Shown piece by piece: positions 15,612 to 25,760 of a stretch of DNA of 61,593 nucleotides (position 1 is the first letter of the stretch; every line of letters starts with the position of its first letter). The notes under the pieces were generated by a model. It was not told where the DNA came from and ran no database searches. It was given only the letters and a program-made list of their open reading frames with translations. Source of the DNA: JBGCEZ01 sp045106735 (lineage in GTDB: Bacteria > Planctomycetota > Phycisphaerae > Phycisphaerales > SM1A02); assembly GCA_045106735.1 (NCBI GenBank), contig JBGCEZ010000072.1:1-61593 (forward strand), in the 5' to 3' direction. A program made the translations under genes and the position numbers.

Positions 15612-18155
15612 TCAGGCCTTGGCCTCTTCTTCGGGCGCGGGCTCGTCTGCCGGCTCCTCAGCCGGGAGGTCGATCGCCTCGAAGTACAGATGCTCGGCCT
15701 CATCCTTGCGGGTGACGACGATCTTCTGACCCGAGTGGACATCGCCGGAGAGCAGACGCTCGGCCAACTGGTCCTCGATGTGGCTGCCCAGAGCCCGACG
15801 GAGCGGACGGGCACCAAAGTCCGGGTTGTAGCCCTTGTCGATCAGGAAGTCCTTGGCCAGCTTGTCGAGTTCGAGCTGGATGCCCTTGGCCTCGAGCCGC
15901 TTGCGAACCTTGGACAGTTCGATCTCGATGATGTTGTAGAGATCGTCCTTGATCAGCGGACGGAAGACGATCACCTCGTCGAGACGGTTGATGAACTCCG
16001 GACGGAAGAACTTCTCGACCTCGCCCATGAGCTGGGTCTTGATCTTGTCGTAGTCCTGCACGTCATCGCGCTTGCCGAAGCCGAACGAAGCGCCGCCCTT
16101 GATGAGGTCGGCCCCGATGTTCGACGTCATGATCAGCACGACGTTCTTGAAGTCCACGTGCCGGCCGAACGAGTCGGTGAGGCGCCCTTCCTCCATGATC
16201 TGGAGGAGCATGTTGAACACATCGGGGTGGGCCTTCTCGACTTCGTCCAACAGAACGACGGCGTACGGACGACGGCGGATGCGCTCGGTGAGCTGACCGC
16301 CCTCTTCGTAGCCGACGTAGCCGGGAGGCGCGCCGATCAGCCGCGAGACGTTGTGCTTCTCCATGTACTCGCTCATGTCGAGGTAGATCAGCGCGTCGCT
16401 GTCCCCGAACATGAACTCGGCGAGGGCCTTGGCCAGCAGCGTCTTGCCGACGCCCGAGGGGCCGATGAAGATGAACGAACCCATGGGGCGATTCGGATCC
16501 TTGAGACCCGAGCGCGCCTTGCGGATGCTCTTGGCCACGGCCGTGACCGCGTCCTCCTGGCTGACCACCGAACGGTGCAGTTCCGCTTCGAGTTGCAGAA
16601 GACGCTCGGTCTCCTCCTTCTCCATGCGGGTCAGGGGCACGCCGGTCATCTTGCTGACGACCTCGCAGATGACTTCCTCATCCACGGTGCCGCTGGACTC
16701 ATTGAGCTTGTCGCGCCAGGACTTCTGGAGTTCTTCCTTCTGCTTGCGCAGCTTCTCCGCCTGATCGCGAAGCTCAGCCGCCTTCTCGTAGTCCGCGTTC
16801 TTGACCGCCTCTTCCTTGCTGATCGAGAGCTTCTCGATCTGCTCCTCGAGGTCGGCGAGATCCGGCGGCTTACTCATGCTTTTCAGCCGCACGCGGGCTC
16901 CGGCTTCGTCAATCACGTCGATCGACTTGTCGGGCTGCACGCGTCCGGTGATGTACCGGCCGCTGAGTTCGACGGCCATGCGGAGCGCGTCGTCGGTGAT
17001 GTCCACGCGGTGATGCTTCTCGTAGCGCTCGCGCAGCCCCTTGAGGATCTCGATCGTCTGCTCGGGGTTCGGTGGCTCGACGGGGATCGACTGGAAGCGT
17101 CGTTCCAACGCCGAGTCCTTCTCGATGTACTTGCGGTACTCGTCGAAGGTGGTGGCGCCGATGCACTGGATCTCACCGCGGCTGAGGGCGGGCTTGAGCA
17201 CGTTGGACGCGTCGATCGCGCCCTCGGCCCCGCCAGCCCCGACCAGGGTGTGGAGTTCGTCGATGAAGAGGATGACGTTCTTGGCCCGGCGGACCTCGTT
17301 CATCACCGCCTTGATGCGTTCTTCGAACTGACCGCGGTACTTCGTGCCGGCGACCATCATCGCCAGGTCAAGCACCACCAGACGCTGGTCGTGCAGGATG
17401 TCGGGGACTTCCTGCGAGACGATGCGCTGGGCCAAGCCCTCGACGATCGCCGTCTTGCCAACGCCGGCCTCACCCAGGAGGACGGGGTTGTTCTTGGTGC
17501 GGCGACAGAGCACCTGGACCAGGCGTTCGATCTCGTCTTCCCGGCCGATGACCGGATCGAGTTCGGTGGCCTTGGCCAGCTCGGTCAAGTCGCGGCCGAA
17601 GCTGTCGAGCGCCGGCGTCTTGCTCTTGCCGCGACGGGGCGTACCGGAGGGACCGCCCTCGCCGGGGATGCCCCCGCCGGACGGCTCCATGGTCTCGCCG
17701 CCTTCTTCGGGCTCGACGCCCGCGCCGAGCAGGTTCAGGACCTCCTCGCGGACCTCGTCGAGCTTGAGGCCGAGGTTCATCAGCACCTGAGCCGCAACCC
17801 CGTCCTGCTCGCGGAGCAGGCCGAGGAGCAAATGCTCCGTGCCAACGTAGTTGTGGTTGAGACTGCGAGCTTCCTCAATCGCGTACTCGATCACCTTCTT
17901 GGCCCGTGGGGTCTGCGGCAGCTTCCCCATCGTGACCATGTCGGGACCGCTCTTCACGAGCTTCTCGACCTCGAGGCGCACCTTGCGCAGATCGATGTCG
18001 AGGTTCTTGAGGACATTCGCTCCGACGCCCGAGCCTTCCTTCACCAGCCCGAGCAGGATGTGCTCGGTGCCGATGTATTCGTGATTGAACCGCTGGGCCT
18101 CTTGATTGGCCAGGGCCATCACCTTGCGGGCGCGATCGGTGAGACGTTCGAACAT
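15612..18155 (-). CDS. clpC: ATP-dependent Clp protease ATP-binding subunit ClpC
   Basis: The product is 847 aa, a usual ClpC length. Two Clp-N repeats cover residues 1-145 (FNHEYIGTEHILLGLV and LNHNYVGTEHLLLGLL). AAA+ domain 1 has Walker A GEAGVGKT at 228-235 and Walker B ILFIDELH. A UVR-type middle segment follows (ADYEKAAELRDQAEKLRKQKE), and AAA+ domain 2 has Walker A GPSGVGKT near 565 and Walker B VVLLDEVEKAH. It unfolds substrates and feeds them to ClpP in the cytoplasm. GGAG lies 8 nt upstream of the ATG. It is monocistronic here: a strong terminator follows, and the ctsR/mcsA/mcsB partners known from Firmicutes are not adjacent. The C-terminus ends in an acidic EEPADEPAPEEEAKA tail. 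Confidence 0.97.
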   Translation of the reverse strand: MFERLTDRARKVMALANQEAQRFNHEYIGTEHILLGLVKEGSGVGANVLKNLDIDLRKVRLEVEKLVKSGPDMVTMGKLPQTPRAKKVIEYAIEEARSLNHNYVGTEHLLLGLLREQDGVAAQVLMNLGLKLDEVREEVLNLLGAGVEPEEGGETMEPSGGGIPGEGGPSGTPRRGKSKTPALDSFGRDLTELAKATELDPVIGREDEIERLVQVLCRRTKNNPVLLGEAGVGKTAIVEGLAQRIVSQEVPDILHDQRLVVLDLAMMVAGTKYRGQFEERIKAVMNEVRRAKNVILFIDELHTLVGAGGAEGAIDASNVLKPALSRGEIQCIGATTFDEYRKYIEKDSALERRFQSIPVEPPNPEQTIEILKGLRERYEKHHRVDITDDALRMAVELSGRYITGRVQPDKSIDVIDEAGARVRLKSMSKPPDLADLEEQIEKLSISKEEAVKNADYEKAAELRDQAEKLRKQKEELQKSWRDKLNESSGTVDEEVICEVVSKMTGVPLTRMEKEETERLLQLEAELHRSVVSQEDAVTAVAKSIRKARSGLKDPNRPMGSFIFIGPSGVGKTLLAKALAEFMFGDSDALIYLDMSEYMEKHNVSRLIGAPPGYVGYEEGGQLTERIRRRPYAVVLLDEVEKAHPDVFNMLLQIMEEGRLTDSFGRHVDFKNVVLIMTSNIGADLIKGGASFGFGKRDDVQDYDKIKTQLMGEVEKFFRPEFINRLDEVIVFRPLIKDDLYNIIEIELSKVRKRLEAKGIQLELDKLAKDFLIDKGYNPDFGARPLRRALGSHIEDQLAERLLSGDVHSGQKIVVTRKDEAEHLYFEAIDLPAEEPADEPAPEEEAKA

Positions 18156-18646
18156 GACGTGCTCCGGGGGGCATGGTTGCCCGTGGTCACTCTACGGTCG
18201 GCTTCTCGGACGTTCCACCGAGGGAACGAAGAGAGGAAGACCTACGGACAGAAGACCATCCGCAAGCCCCGTTCCATTCCCATCGACTTGATTCACGCGC
18301 CGTCTGTTGTCCGGGACGCATTCCGGCGCAGAAAAGCCTGCCGATGCCTCGGGGAAGCCCTGCCGCCATGCCAGATCGGCGGTCGGGTCCGATAGTCAGG
18401 CCCCCGGGCCTTGAGCCGAATGCCGGATTGGGGCAGCTTCCCCCCCGGAGCGGGTCGACCGCACGCCTGACCCTGTGGGCTGATTCCGGGAGGCCCAGAC
18501 CGTCCTGGTGCCGCCGGGGGTTCCCCCGGGCCCGTGGCGAGCCACGGGGACCCGCCAACATCCGCCGAAGTCAGCCTCGCTCCCCCGAAGACGATCCCCG
18601 CCGGCCGGGCTCCTTGCCGACACTCGCTCGCCTCATCGCGCTCGCC
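18156..18646. other. 490-bp gap between lolD-like gene and clpC
   Basis: It contains two tandem GC-rich hairpins: CCGGGGG-TT-CCCCCGG at 18514-18529 and CCCGTGGC-GA-GCCACGGG at 18531-18548. They sit about 100 bp downstream of the ABC gene and could end its transcript, though there is no T-run. The rest should hold the clpC promoter; I see no clear hexamers and no CtsR- or CIRCE-like box. Confidence 0.55.
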
Positions 18647-19457
<811 letters not shown>

Positions 19458-19465
<8 letters not shown>

Positions 19466-21182
19466 AACGAAGCGCCCGCACCGGATCGGTGTCCGCCGCC
19501 TTGGCCGCGGGGAAGAACGCCCCGAGCACGCTGAAGAGGATGGCCCCGACCATGGTGGTCACGACGGTGAACGCGTCCATCTGGCTCGGGATCCGGTCAA
19601 AGTAATACGTCGCCGGATCCCAGATCCGCACGTTGATCGTGAACGCCAGGGCGGCCAAGGCGGCGAACACCACCAGGCCCAGCACCGAGAGCACGATCGA
19701 GAGCATGCTGCCGCGGCGCACCTGCAGCAACAGCCAGACGAAGCTCGCCGCCGCCCCCACGGTGAACGTGATGGCCAGCCAACGCGGCGGATCGCCCAGG
19801 GCGTCGTGGATGTGATTGATGTTGCGGACGACGACCCAGGCCAGGCCGACGCCGACGATCGCCCCGAACAGGCCGATGATCAGCCCGTAGCGCAGGAAGA
19901 TCATGGCGATGCCCCAGCGGCTCGCCCCCACCGCCCGCAGGATCCCGATGTCCCGCGTCTTCTCGTAGACGATGGCCCAGAAGATCGCGAGCACGAGCCC
20001 CGCGCACACCAGGTAGACCAGACTGAACAGCGTCCGCATGAGCTCGCGTTCGTTCTCGATCGGCCCGATGAAGTCGGCCTGCTGCTCTTCCCAGGTCTGG
20101 ACGAGCACCTCTTGGCCGACGGCGCCGGCCGACGTGCCGCGATAGAACGTCGGGTCGTTGTTGATGGTCGGGGCCCAGTCGCGGTAGATCGCTTCCACCC
20201 GTTCGCGCACGTCCACCGGGCTCAAGCCGTCGGCCGCGCGGATCAAGATCTGCGTGGCCCGGGCCGGCTTGACCTTGGTGGCCTGGACGGGCATCGGTTC
20301 GCCGCGTTCGTTGAGCCGGTAGGCGACCTCGGAGACTTCTTCGCGCGTCGCCCCGATGAGCTCTTGCGCGACCTCGATCGGCACGATCACCCGCCGCGAA
20401 TCGATCAGGAAAATCCCGGAGCGAAACTCATTGGCCACGGTGAACGTCTGGCTCGGCGGCGTGCTGACGCCGCTGGCGTCCGAGGGGATCGTGATCAACC
20501 GGACGGTGTTCTCGACGATGGGATACGGCAGGAAGTACGCCCGCCGCGAGTTGACTTCGCCCACCGGCATGATCGTGCCGTCACTCGCCCGGCGGTTGAA
20601 ATCGCTGACGTGGATGCCCAGCACCGCCCGCGGCAACGGCCGCGTGCCGCCCAGAGGCTGGGCTTCCTCGCTGAGGGCCAGACCGGCCGCCTCGTACTCG
20701 GCCAGGCTCGGCGAGCCGTCGTTCAGGCCTTCCACCGTCTGGCGAAAATCGGTGTCCGCGTGCGGCGGTTCATCCTCGGCCGGCGGCCGCCACCAGAGGC
20801 TCCGGCCGTAGCCGGTGACCGCGGTGTAGCGCTCGGCGTCCACGCCCCAGTACTGGACCGGCTTGGAGTCCTTGGGTCCGTTGCTCGGATACGGCATCTC
20901 GAGCAGGCCCCAACCGTCGACCACCGGACAGGCGGCGACGATCATCTCGTCGGCCTCCAGTCGATCGAGCAGCCCTTCGTAGGCGGGAATGCCGCGCACC
21001 GGCGCGGTGATGACGACGTCACCGACGAGCACCCGGCCACTGGACTGGACCTTGGCCAGGAAGCCGCTCATCACGCTGACGACGATGATCACCAGGGCAA
21101 CGCACAGCCCGACCGCGGCCACGGCGACCAGCGGAATCACCCGGCTGGTCAGGTATCGGTTGGCCAGCAAGGCGTGGTACAT
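19458..21182 (-). CDS. LolC/LolE-type (FtsX family) ABC permease with extra membrane helices
   Basis: The product is 574 aa. One N-terminal helix (residues 14-42, ending VVSVMSGF as in LolC/E) is followed by a large periplasmic domain of about 350 residues. The FtsX core then shows helices at about 388-410 (LFSLVYLVCAGLVLAIFWAIV) and 430-455, the coupling motif EKTRDIGILRAVGAS between them, and a last helix before the terminal AADTDPVRALRYE. Family members have four helices; here two more (WLAITFTVGAAASFVWLLLQV and MLSIVLSVLGLVVFAALAAL) are inserted between the third and fourth. Only one permease accompanies the ATPase, so a homodimer is likely, as in LolF or MacB systems. Function in lipoprotein sorting is an inference. 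Confidence 0.85.
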
Positions 21183-21281
21183 GCGGGGCCTCGGACGGGG
21201 AAAACGATCGGCGGGCGATCAGCGGGCGGGCGGCGAACGATTGGCAGACGGCGGGCAAACGGCTCGCGCGGCCAAGCCGGT

Positions 21282-22304
21282 TCAGCCGCGATCGGTAGAG
21301 GGTATCCCGACCGGGGCGCTCGCGTGGCGGCGAACGACTTCCTGCGGCACGCCGATGTCGCCGGTCAGGACGCGGCCGGTCCACGCCGCGGCTCCGTCGG
21401 CGGTCATGCCCACTTTCGGCCCCAGGAAACTGACGGTGACGTTGGCCCGCACGGCACACGCGGCCCCATTGGCTGCATCGGCTGGAGCGACTGCAGCGGT
21501 TGCAGAGGCAGCGGCGGCAGCATCGGCAGCAGCGGGCGGGTCGCCCGACGGCGGCGGCACCGGACACCCACGGTCGGCATCGAATCCCGTGGGCACGTCC
21601 ACGGCCAGCACCGGCACCCCGGCGTCGCGTCCGGCGTTGATTGCTTCGACCAAGGCCCGGACGCGTCCGACCAGCGGACGATCCGCCCCGGTCCCGAGGA
21701 TCGCGTCGATGAAGAGTGCCGGTGACGGGCGGGCACGGCTCGCGTTGGCGGCCGGGCCGGACTGGCCCGCCGGGCCGGCCGCCGCGGCCCCCGACTTCGA
21801 TTCCGACGCCGACTCCCCCGCGATCCAGTCGTCGGCCGAAATCGTCTCAATGCCCATCCGCCGGGCGATGCGGGCGTTGACCGCGGCGTCTGAGCCCTCG
21901 CGCGGTTCGGCCACGACCACGACGAGCACCGCTGGCGGGACCGCCGCACCCGGCTCCGGATCGCCCCCGGCCGCCTGGGGTTCCATCGCCGCCGCCCGCC
22001 GATTGTCCAGATGCCGGGCCACGGCCCAACCGTCGCCGCCGTTGTTGCCGCCGCCGCACAGAATCACGATGCGCGGCTCGCCGGTCACCTCAGTCGTCAC
22101 ATCGGCCGTCATCTTGCCCGGGACCTTGCCCGGCATCTCGGCAGGCACCGCGGCAGGCACCGCGGCAGGCAACAGGTCGAGCGCGGCGGACTCGACCGCC
22201 CGGGCCGCGTTCTCCATGAGCACCAGCCCGGGCATACCCCAGGCCTCGATCGCTTCGCGGTCGACGTTTCGGGCCCCTTCGACGCTGTGGTTCGCCACGC
22301 TCAT
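21282..22304 (-). CDS. nnrE: NAD(P)H-hydrate epimerase (YjeF N-terminal domain)
   Basis: The product is 340 aa from the ATG at 22304; the frame is open further upstream, but homology begins at SVEGARNVDREAIEAWG. The domain motifs are clear: GMPGLVLMENA, the dinucleotide loop CGGGNNGGDGWAVARHL, DAILGTG, VLAVDVPTGFDADRG (catalytic Asp region) and VSFLGPKVGM. It epimerises the damaged R-form of NAD(P)H hydrate so that a dehydratase can repair it. The dehydratase domain (NnrD), often fused in bacteria, is missing, so the gene is single-domain. Ala/Pro-rich insertions (AAVPAAVPAEMPGKVPGK and a poly-Ala run) break up the fold, which explains the length against the usual 220-240 aa. It is divergent from the glycosyltransferase gene. 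Confidence 0.85.
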   Translation of the reverse strand: MSVANHSVEGARNVDREAIEAWGMPGLVLMENAARAVESAALDLLPAAVPAAVPAEMPGKVPGKMTADVTTEVTGEPRIVILCGGGNNGGDGWAVARHLDNRRAAAMEPQAAGGDPEPGAAVPPAVLVVVVAEPREGSDAAVNARIARRMGIETISADDWIAGESASESKSGAAAAGPAGQSGPAANASRARPSPALFIDAILGTGADRPLVGRVRALVEAINAGRDAGVPVLAVDVPTGFDADRGCPVPPPSGDPPAAADAAAAASATAAVAPADAANGAACAVRANVTVSFLGPKVGMTADGAAAWTGRVLTGDIGVPQEVVRRHASAPVGIPSTDRG

Positions 22305-22415
22305 CCTCCCAATCGCCCGCGCGACCGGGGCCGGGCGACGGTCAGGATAGACTGGCCGATCGGCCGGTTGCGGCCATCTGCCGCATCGCCTCCCCCGCCC
22401 GGAATCCGTCCCGCA

Positions 22416-23639
22416 ATGACCGCGCTCGTCGACATCGCCGCCTTTGCCGTCGCCAGCGTCGCGGCGGTCGGCGGGGCCTTCTGGTGCGTGGCCGCCGGCC
22501 GGCTCGTCCGGGTTCGCCGGCAACAGCCGAGCGTCCGGCGGGGCCTGGAACTGCCCGCCCCGGAAGACGGCTGGCCCCGCATCTCAATCGTGATCCCGGC
22601 CCACAACGAAGCCCGGATCATCGAGGAAGGTGCCCGGGCCCTCGGCCAATTGGACTACCCCGACTACGAGGTGATCTTCGTTCTGGACCGGTGCACCGAC
22701 GCCACCGCTGACCTGCTGGCCCCGATCGCCGCGGCCGACTCGCGGATGAAGGTCATTCACAATGACTCGTGCCCCGACGACTGGGCCGGCAAGTGCAATG
22801 CGGCCCGCGTAGGGGCCGCCGCGTCGACCGGCCAGGTCCTGGTCTTTACCGACGCGGACACCGCATTCGCCCCCGAGCTGCTCCGCGCGACCGTCGCCCT
22901 CGCCGCCCACGAAGACCGGCAACTCGTCAGCCTGCTCAGCACGCTGACGGTGGAGCACGACTTTGAGCGGCGCGTGCAGCCGGTGGCGTCCATCCAGTTG
23001 ATGAATCAGTACCCGATCGAGCGGGTCAACCGTCGCGACGGACCACGGCCGTTCGCCAACGGGCAGTTCATGCAGTTCGATCGGGCGACGTACGAAAAGA
23101 TCGGCGGCCACGAAGCGGTGCACGACGACCTCCTTGAGGACATCGCCTTCGCTCGGGCGGTGCACTGGGCCGGCGGATCGGGCGCGGTCTATTTGGCCGA
23201 CGACATGCTTCGCTGCTCGATGTACGGCACATGGGAAGCGTTCCGCGCCGGGTGGAAGCGGATCTTCATCGAAGCATCGCGGCGCATGCCGCACTCGATG
23301 CGCAAGTACGCCGTCCGATTGGCCCTGCTCGGCGCGGGCTTGCCCGTTGTGCAAGCGCTTGCCCTGTTCGGAGCCGGCTGGTTCGCCATGACCGCGCGTC
23401 CTGGTTGGGCCGCGGCCTTGGCCGGCGTGGTCATCGTCGGATTCATCGCCCAAGCGTGGACCCTCGGCCGGGCGTACGCCATGGCCGGCGCGCCGGCGAA
23501 CTGCCGCTGGTGGTGGCCGCTGGGCTGCGTGCAGGTCGCCCGCATCCAGTGGGAAGGCGCGTCCGACCTCGAACACGAACGGCCGATCCGTTGGGGCGGG
23601 CGCGAGTACGTGCTCAAGGCCCGCCGCCCGGGCGAGTGA
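22416..23639 (+). CDS. Family 2 glycosyltransferase, HpnB/CrtQ-like
   Basis: The product is 407 aa from the ATG at 22416. An N-terminal membrane helix (residues 4-32) is followed by a GT2 domain: ISIVIPAHNEARII, the region FVLDRCTD, WAGKCNAA, and FTDADTAF with the metal-binding DAD. The acceptor-side motifs are NGQFMQFDRATYEKIGGH and the catalytic LLEDIAFAR (ED). Two or more C-terminal helices close the protein (LALLGAGLPVVQALALFGAGW and AALAGVVIVGFIAQAWTL). This layout matches the hopanoid-associated HpnB and carotenoid CrtQ group of membrane glycosyltransferases. The acceptor could be a hopanoid, a carotenoid or another lipid; no biosynthetic neighbours help decide. It converges with the next gene after 18 bp. 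Confidence 0.85.
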   Translation: MTALVDIAAFAVASVAAVGGAFWCVAAGRLVRVRRQQPSVRRGLELPAPEDGWPRISIVIPAHNEARIIEEGARALGQLDYPDYEVIFVLDRCTDATADLLAPIAAADSRMKVIHNDSCPDDWAGKCNAARVGAAASTGQVLVFTDADTAFAPELLRATVALAAHEDRQLVSLLSTLTVEHDFERRVQPVASIQLMNQYPIERVNRRDGPRPFANGQFMQFDRATYEKIGGHEAVHDDLLEDIAFARAVHWAGGSGAVYLADDMLRCSMYGTWEAFRAGWKRIFIEASRRMPHSMRKYAVRLALLGAGLPVVQALALFGAGWFAMTARPGWAAALAGVVIVGFIAQAWTLGRAYAMAGAPANCRWWWPLGCVQVARIQWEGASDLEHERPIRWGGREYVLKARRPGE

Positions 23640-23657
23640 GCCGCCGCCGCCGCCGCG

Positions 23658-24293
23658 TCAACTGAACCTGAGAACGCCGTCGACGCGCCCGCACTCCAGG
23701 CAGCGTCCCGGCCGCAGCAGCGGATGGCCGCAGTGCATGCACGCAACGGCCCGCGATTCGATCACGCGGCGGGCGACGCGAGTCGACACGATGAACGCCG
23801 CCAGCAGCATGACGGCCGACGCGGCCCGCATCACATTCGCGATGCCGCCGGTCCGCGGCGCCCACGTCCCGGCCAACCGCGCGCCGGGATCCGACTGGAT
23901 CGCCACCGCCGCAACGCAGGCCAGGACGAACAGTCCGACGTACGGCCAGAGCGCCGCCGGGCTCATCAAGATGTACGACGCCAGTCCGCCGCGCGAAGCG
24001 ACGGCGATCGTCCACATCTTCCACAGACCGAACGTCGCGGGAATGAACCAGACGATGCCGATCAAGCTCGACCGACGCCAGACGATGGCCAAGACCTGTT
24101 CAAATTCTGCCGCGTCAAATCCCCGCGGGACGACGAGGGTCGCCAAGACGACCGCCGGCGCCGCGTAGACCACGCCCAAGAGCACCGGCCACGCCCACGC
24201 GGGCCGCTCGCGCCCCGAGCACGCCCGGATCGCGGACGTTCGAAAGACGAAGTCGCCGAGGGTTGACGACAGGTGATCGCCGGTGCGCTGCAT
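23658..24293 (-). CDS. Four-helix membrane protein with C-terminal zinc ribbon
   Basis: The product is 211 aa. Four hydrophobic segments are visible, at about 32-56, 73-98, 106-131 and 150-172. The last 30 residues carry a CMHCGHPLLRPGRCLEC motif (two CxxC pairs 11 residues apart), a probable treble-clef or zinc-ribbon knuckle on the cytoplasmic side. The membrane part resembles small Yip1-like proteins only in size and helix count. I assign no function. It is an isolated minus-strand gene, 104 bp after the peroxiredoxin gene's end. Confidence 0.75.
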   Translation of the reverse strand: MQRTGDHLSSTLGDFVFRTSAIRACSGRERPAWAWPVLLGVVYAAPAVVLATLVVPRGFDAAEFEQVLAIVWRRSSLIGIVWFIPATFGLWKMWTIAVASRGGLASYILMSPAALWPYVGLFVLACVAAVAIQSDPGARLAGTWAPRTGGIANVMRAASAVMLLAAFIVSTRVARRVIESRAVACMHCGHPLLRPGRCLECGRVDGVLRFS

Positions 24294-24397
24294 CGCCGGG
24301 CTCCTCTGCCCGATCGAACGCCCGAACCCCCGGGCTCATTGCCGCCGGACGCCGGCCCGCGTCCGTCTCCGCCGTCTCCGCCGTCTCCGCCCGAAGA

Positions 24398-24883
24398 CTA
24401 CAACCCCTCGACGGCCGCTCGCACTGCTTCGATGTGTCCGGCGACCTTCACCTTGTCCCAGCGCTGGGCGACTTTTCCGTCGGCGTTGATCAGGTACGTC
24501 GTCCGCACCACGCCCATGTACTTCCGCCCGTACATGGACTTCTCCTGCCACACCCCGTATGCCCCGCAGACCTTCGGCTGGTCGCCCTTCTCCGCCGGGG
24601 CGTCGGCCAGCAGCGTGAAGGGCAACTCGAACTTGTCGGCAAACTTGCGGTGGCTCGCCACGTCGTCGGGGCTGACCCCGAGCACCACGGCATCAAGGGC
24701 CTCGAACGCGGGCAACTCATCGCGGAAGCCGCACGCCTGCTTGGTGCAGCCCGACGTGTCATCCTTGGGATAGAAGTACAGGACGACGGGGCGACCGCGG
24801 TAGTCCTTGATGGCGTGCTTCGCCCCATCCTGATCGGGCAGGGTGAACGCAGGGGCGGCGCGGCCGACTTCGATACACGACAT
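24398..24883 (-). CDS. bcp: Thioredoxin-dependent peroxiredoxin (BCP/PrxQ)
   Basis: The product is 161 aa from the ATG at 24883 (GGAG 8 nt upstream), the normal length for the family. Motifs: APAFTLPDQDG, then VVLYFYPKDDTSGCTKQAC with the peroxidatic Cys in SGCT and a resolving Cys five residues later, as in E. coli BCP. Later come VLGVSPDDVASHRKFADKF, LPFTLLADA and the Arg of VVRTTYLINADG. It reduces hydroperoxides in the cytoplasm with electrons from thioredoxin. It starts 59 bp after the end of the ABC ATPase gene on the same strand and may be the last gene of that transcript. Confidence 0.95.
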   Translation of the reverse strand: MSCIEVGRAAPAFTLPDQDGAKHAIKDYRGRPVVLYFYPKDDTSGCTKQACGFRDELPAFEALDAVVLGVSPDDVASHRKFADKFELPFTLLADAPAEKGDQPKVCGAYGVWQEKSMYGRKYMGVVRTTYLINADGKVAQRWDKVKVAGHIEAVRAAVEGL

Positions 24884-24941
24884 GGGATCGTCTCCGTGAG
24901 CGGGTTCCGCGCGGTGCGGGGTGCGCGGCGCGGCGGACATT

Positions 24942-25760
24942 CTATGCCGACGGGGCCGCGGGTTCTCGGCCGGCGGCCAAGCCGGAAGCGGCGAGCAGTT
25001 GACGCGTGGCGGCGGCCTGCGGGGCGTCGAAGATCGCCGTCACCGGCGCCGACTCCACCGTCTGGCCGGCGTCCATCACGAACGCCCGGTCGGCGACCTC
25101 GGCCACCACCCGCAGGTCGTGGCTCACGAGGATGACGGCCATGCGCCGCGACCGGGCCAGATGGTGCAGTCGCTCGAGGATCGTTCGCTGCACCAGCACG
25201 TCCAGCGCCGTGGTGGGTTCATCGGCGAGCAAGACGGCCGGGTCACCGGCGAGGGCGAGGGCGATGCCGATGCGCTGGGCTTCGCCGCCGGACAGTTGGT
25301 GCGGCCGGGCATCCAGCCGGTCCATGGCATCGGGGAAACCGGCGTCGTCGAGCAACGTCTTGATCGTCGCGCGGGCCGCGGCCCCGCGCTCACCGCGGAG
25401 GGTGGACACCACTTCGCGGAGCTGCGACCCGATCGTGCGGAGCGGATGGAGCGCGCGGCGCGGTTCTTGGAAAATCATGCCGACGCGGCGGCCGCGGAGG
25501 CGCGCGGCATCCGCCGCGCCGCGGACCGGTTCGCCGCCAACCTCAATCGTGCCGCCAGTGCGCTGGGCGCCCGGCGGGAGCAAGCCCAGCACCGCGAGCC
25601 CGGTCATCGTCTTCCCCGAACCCGACGCTCCAACGATCGCGACGACCGATCCCGGCGCCGCGTCCACGTTCACCCCGCGAAGCACCGGCTGACCGCCGAT
25701 CTCTACGCGCACGTCGTCGATCCGGAGCGCGGGTGGAGTCGACGGGGCCATATCCATCAC
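24942..25760 (-). CDS. Oligopeptide-type ABC transporter ATP-binding protein (OppD/DppD class)
   Basis: The product is 272 aa. Walker A GASGSGKTMT at about 43-52, Q-loop IFQEPRRALHPL, signature LSGGEAQRIGIA, Walker B VLLADEPTTALDV and switch LVSHD. DEPTTALDV and the PxxALHPL variant mark the peptide/nickel (Dpp/Opp) subfamily. The C-terminal Cys-containing motif that binds an iron-sulfur cluster in many OppD/F proteins is absent, and the protein is about 50 residues shorter than usual. It overlaps the permease gene by 4 bp (ATGA), so they work together. No second ATPase is present, so it may act as a homodimer. Confidence 0.9.
   Translation of the reverse strand: MMDMAPSTPPALRIDDVRVEIGGQPVLRGVNVDAAPGSVVAIVGASGSGKTMTGLAVLGLLPPGAQRTGGTIEVGGEPVRGAADAARLRGRRVGMIFQEPRRALHPLRTIGSQLREVVSTLRGERGAAARATIKTLLDDAGFPDAMDRLDARPHQLSGGEAQRIGIALALAGDPAVLLADEPTTALDVLVQRTILERLHHLARSRRMAVILVSHDLRVVAEVADRAFVMDAGQTVESAPVTAIFDAPQAAATRQLLAASGLAAGREPAAPSA

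Noticed and set aside
15600..18395. Long plus-strand open frame opposite clpC (931 codons)
   Set aside because: It is the complement of a fully conserved clpC. The translation is rich in Leu/Asp/His typical of an antisense frame in GC-rich DNA, and no family is recognised.
18514..18548. Hairpins before clpC as a CtsR or CIRCE heat-shock operator
   Set aside because: The stems are plain GC-rich repeats and do not resemble GTCAAANNNANNNGTCAAA or TTAGCACTC-N9-GAGTGCTAA.
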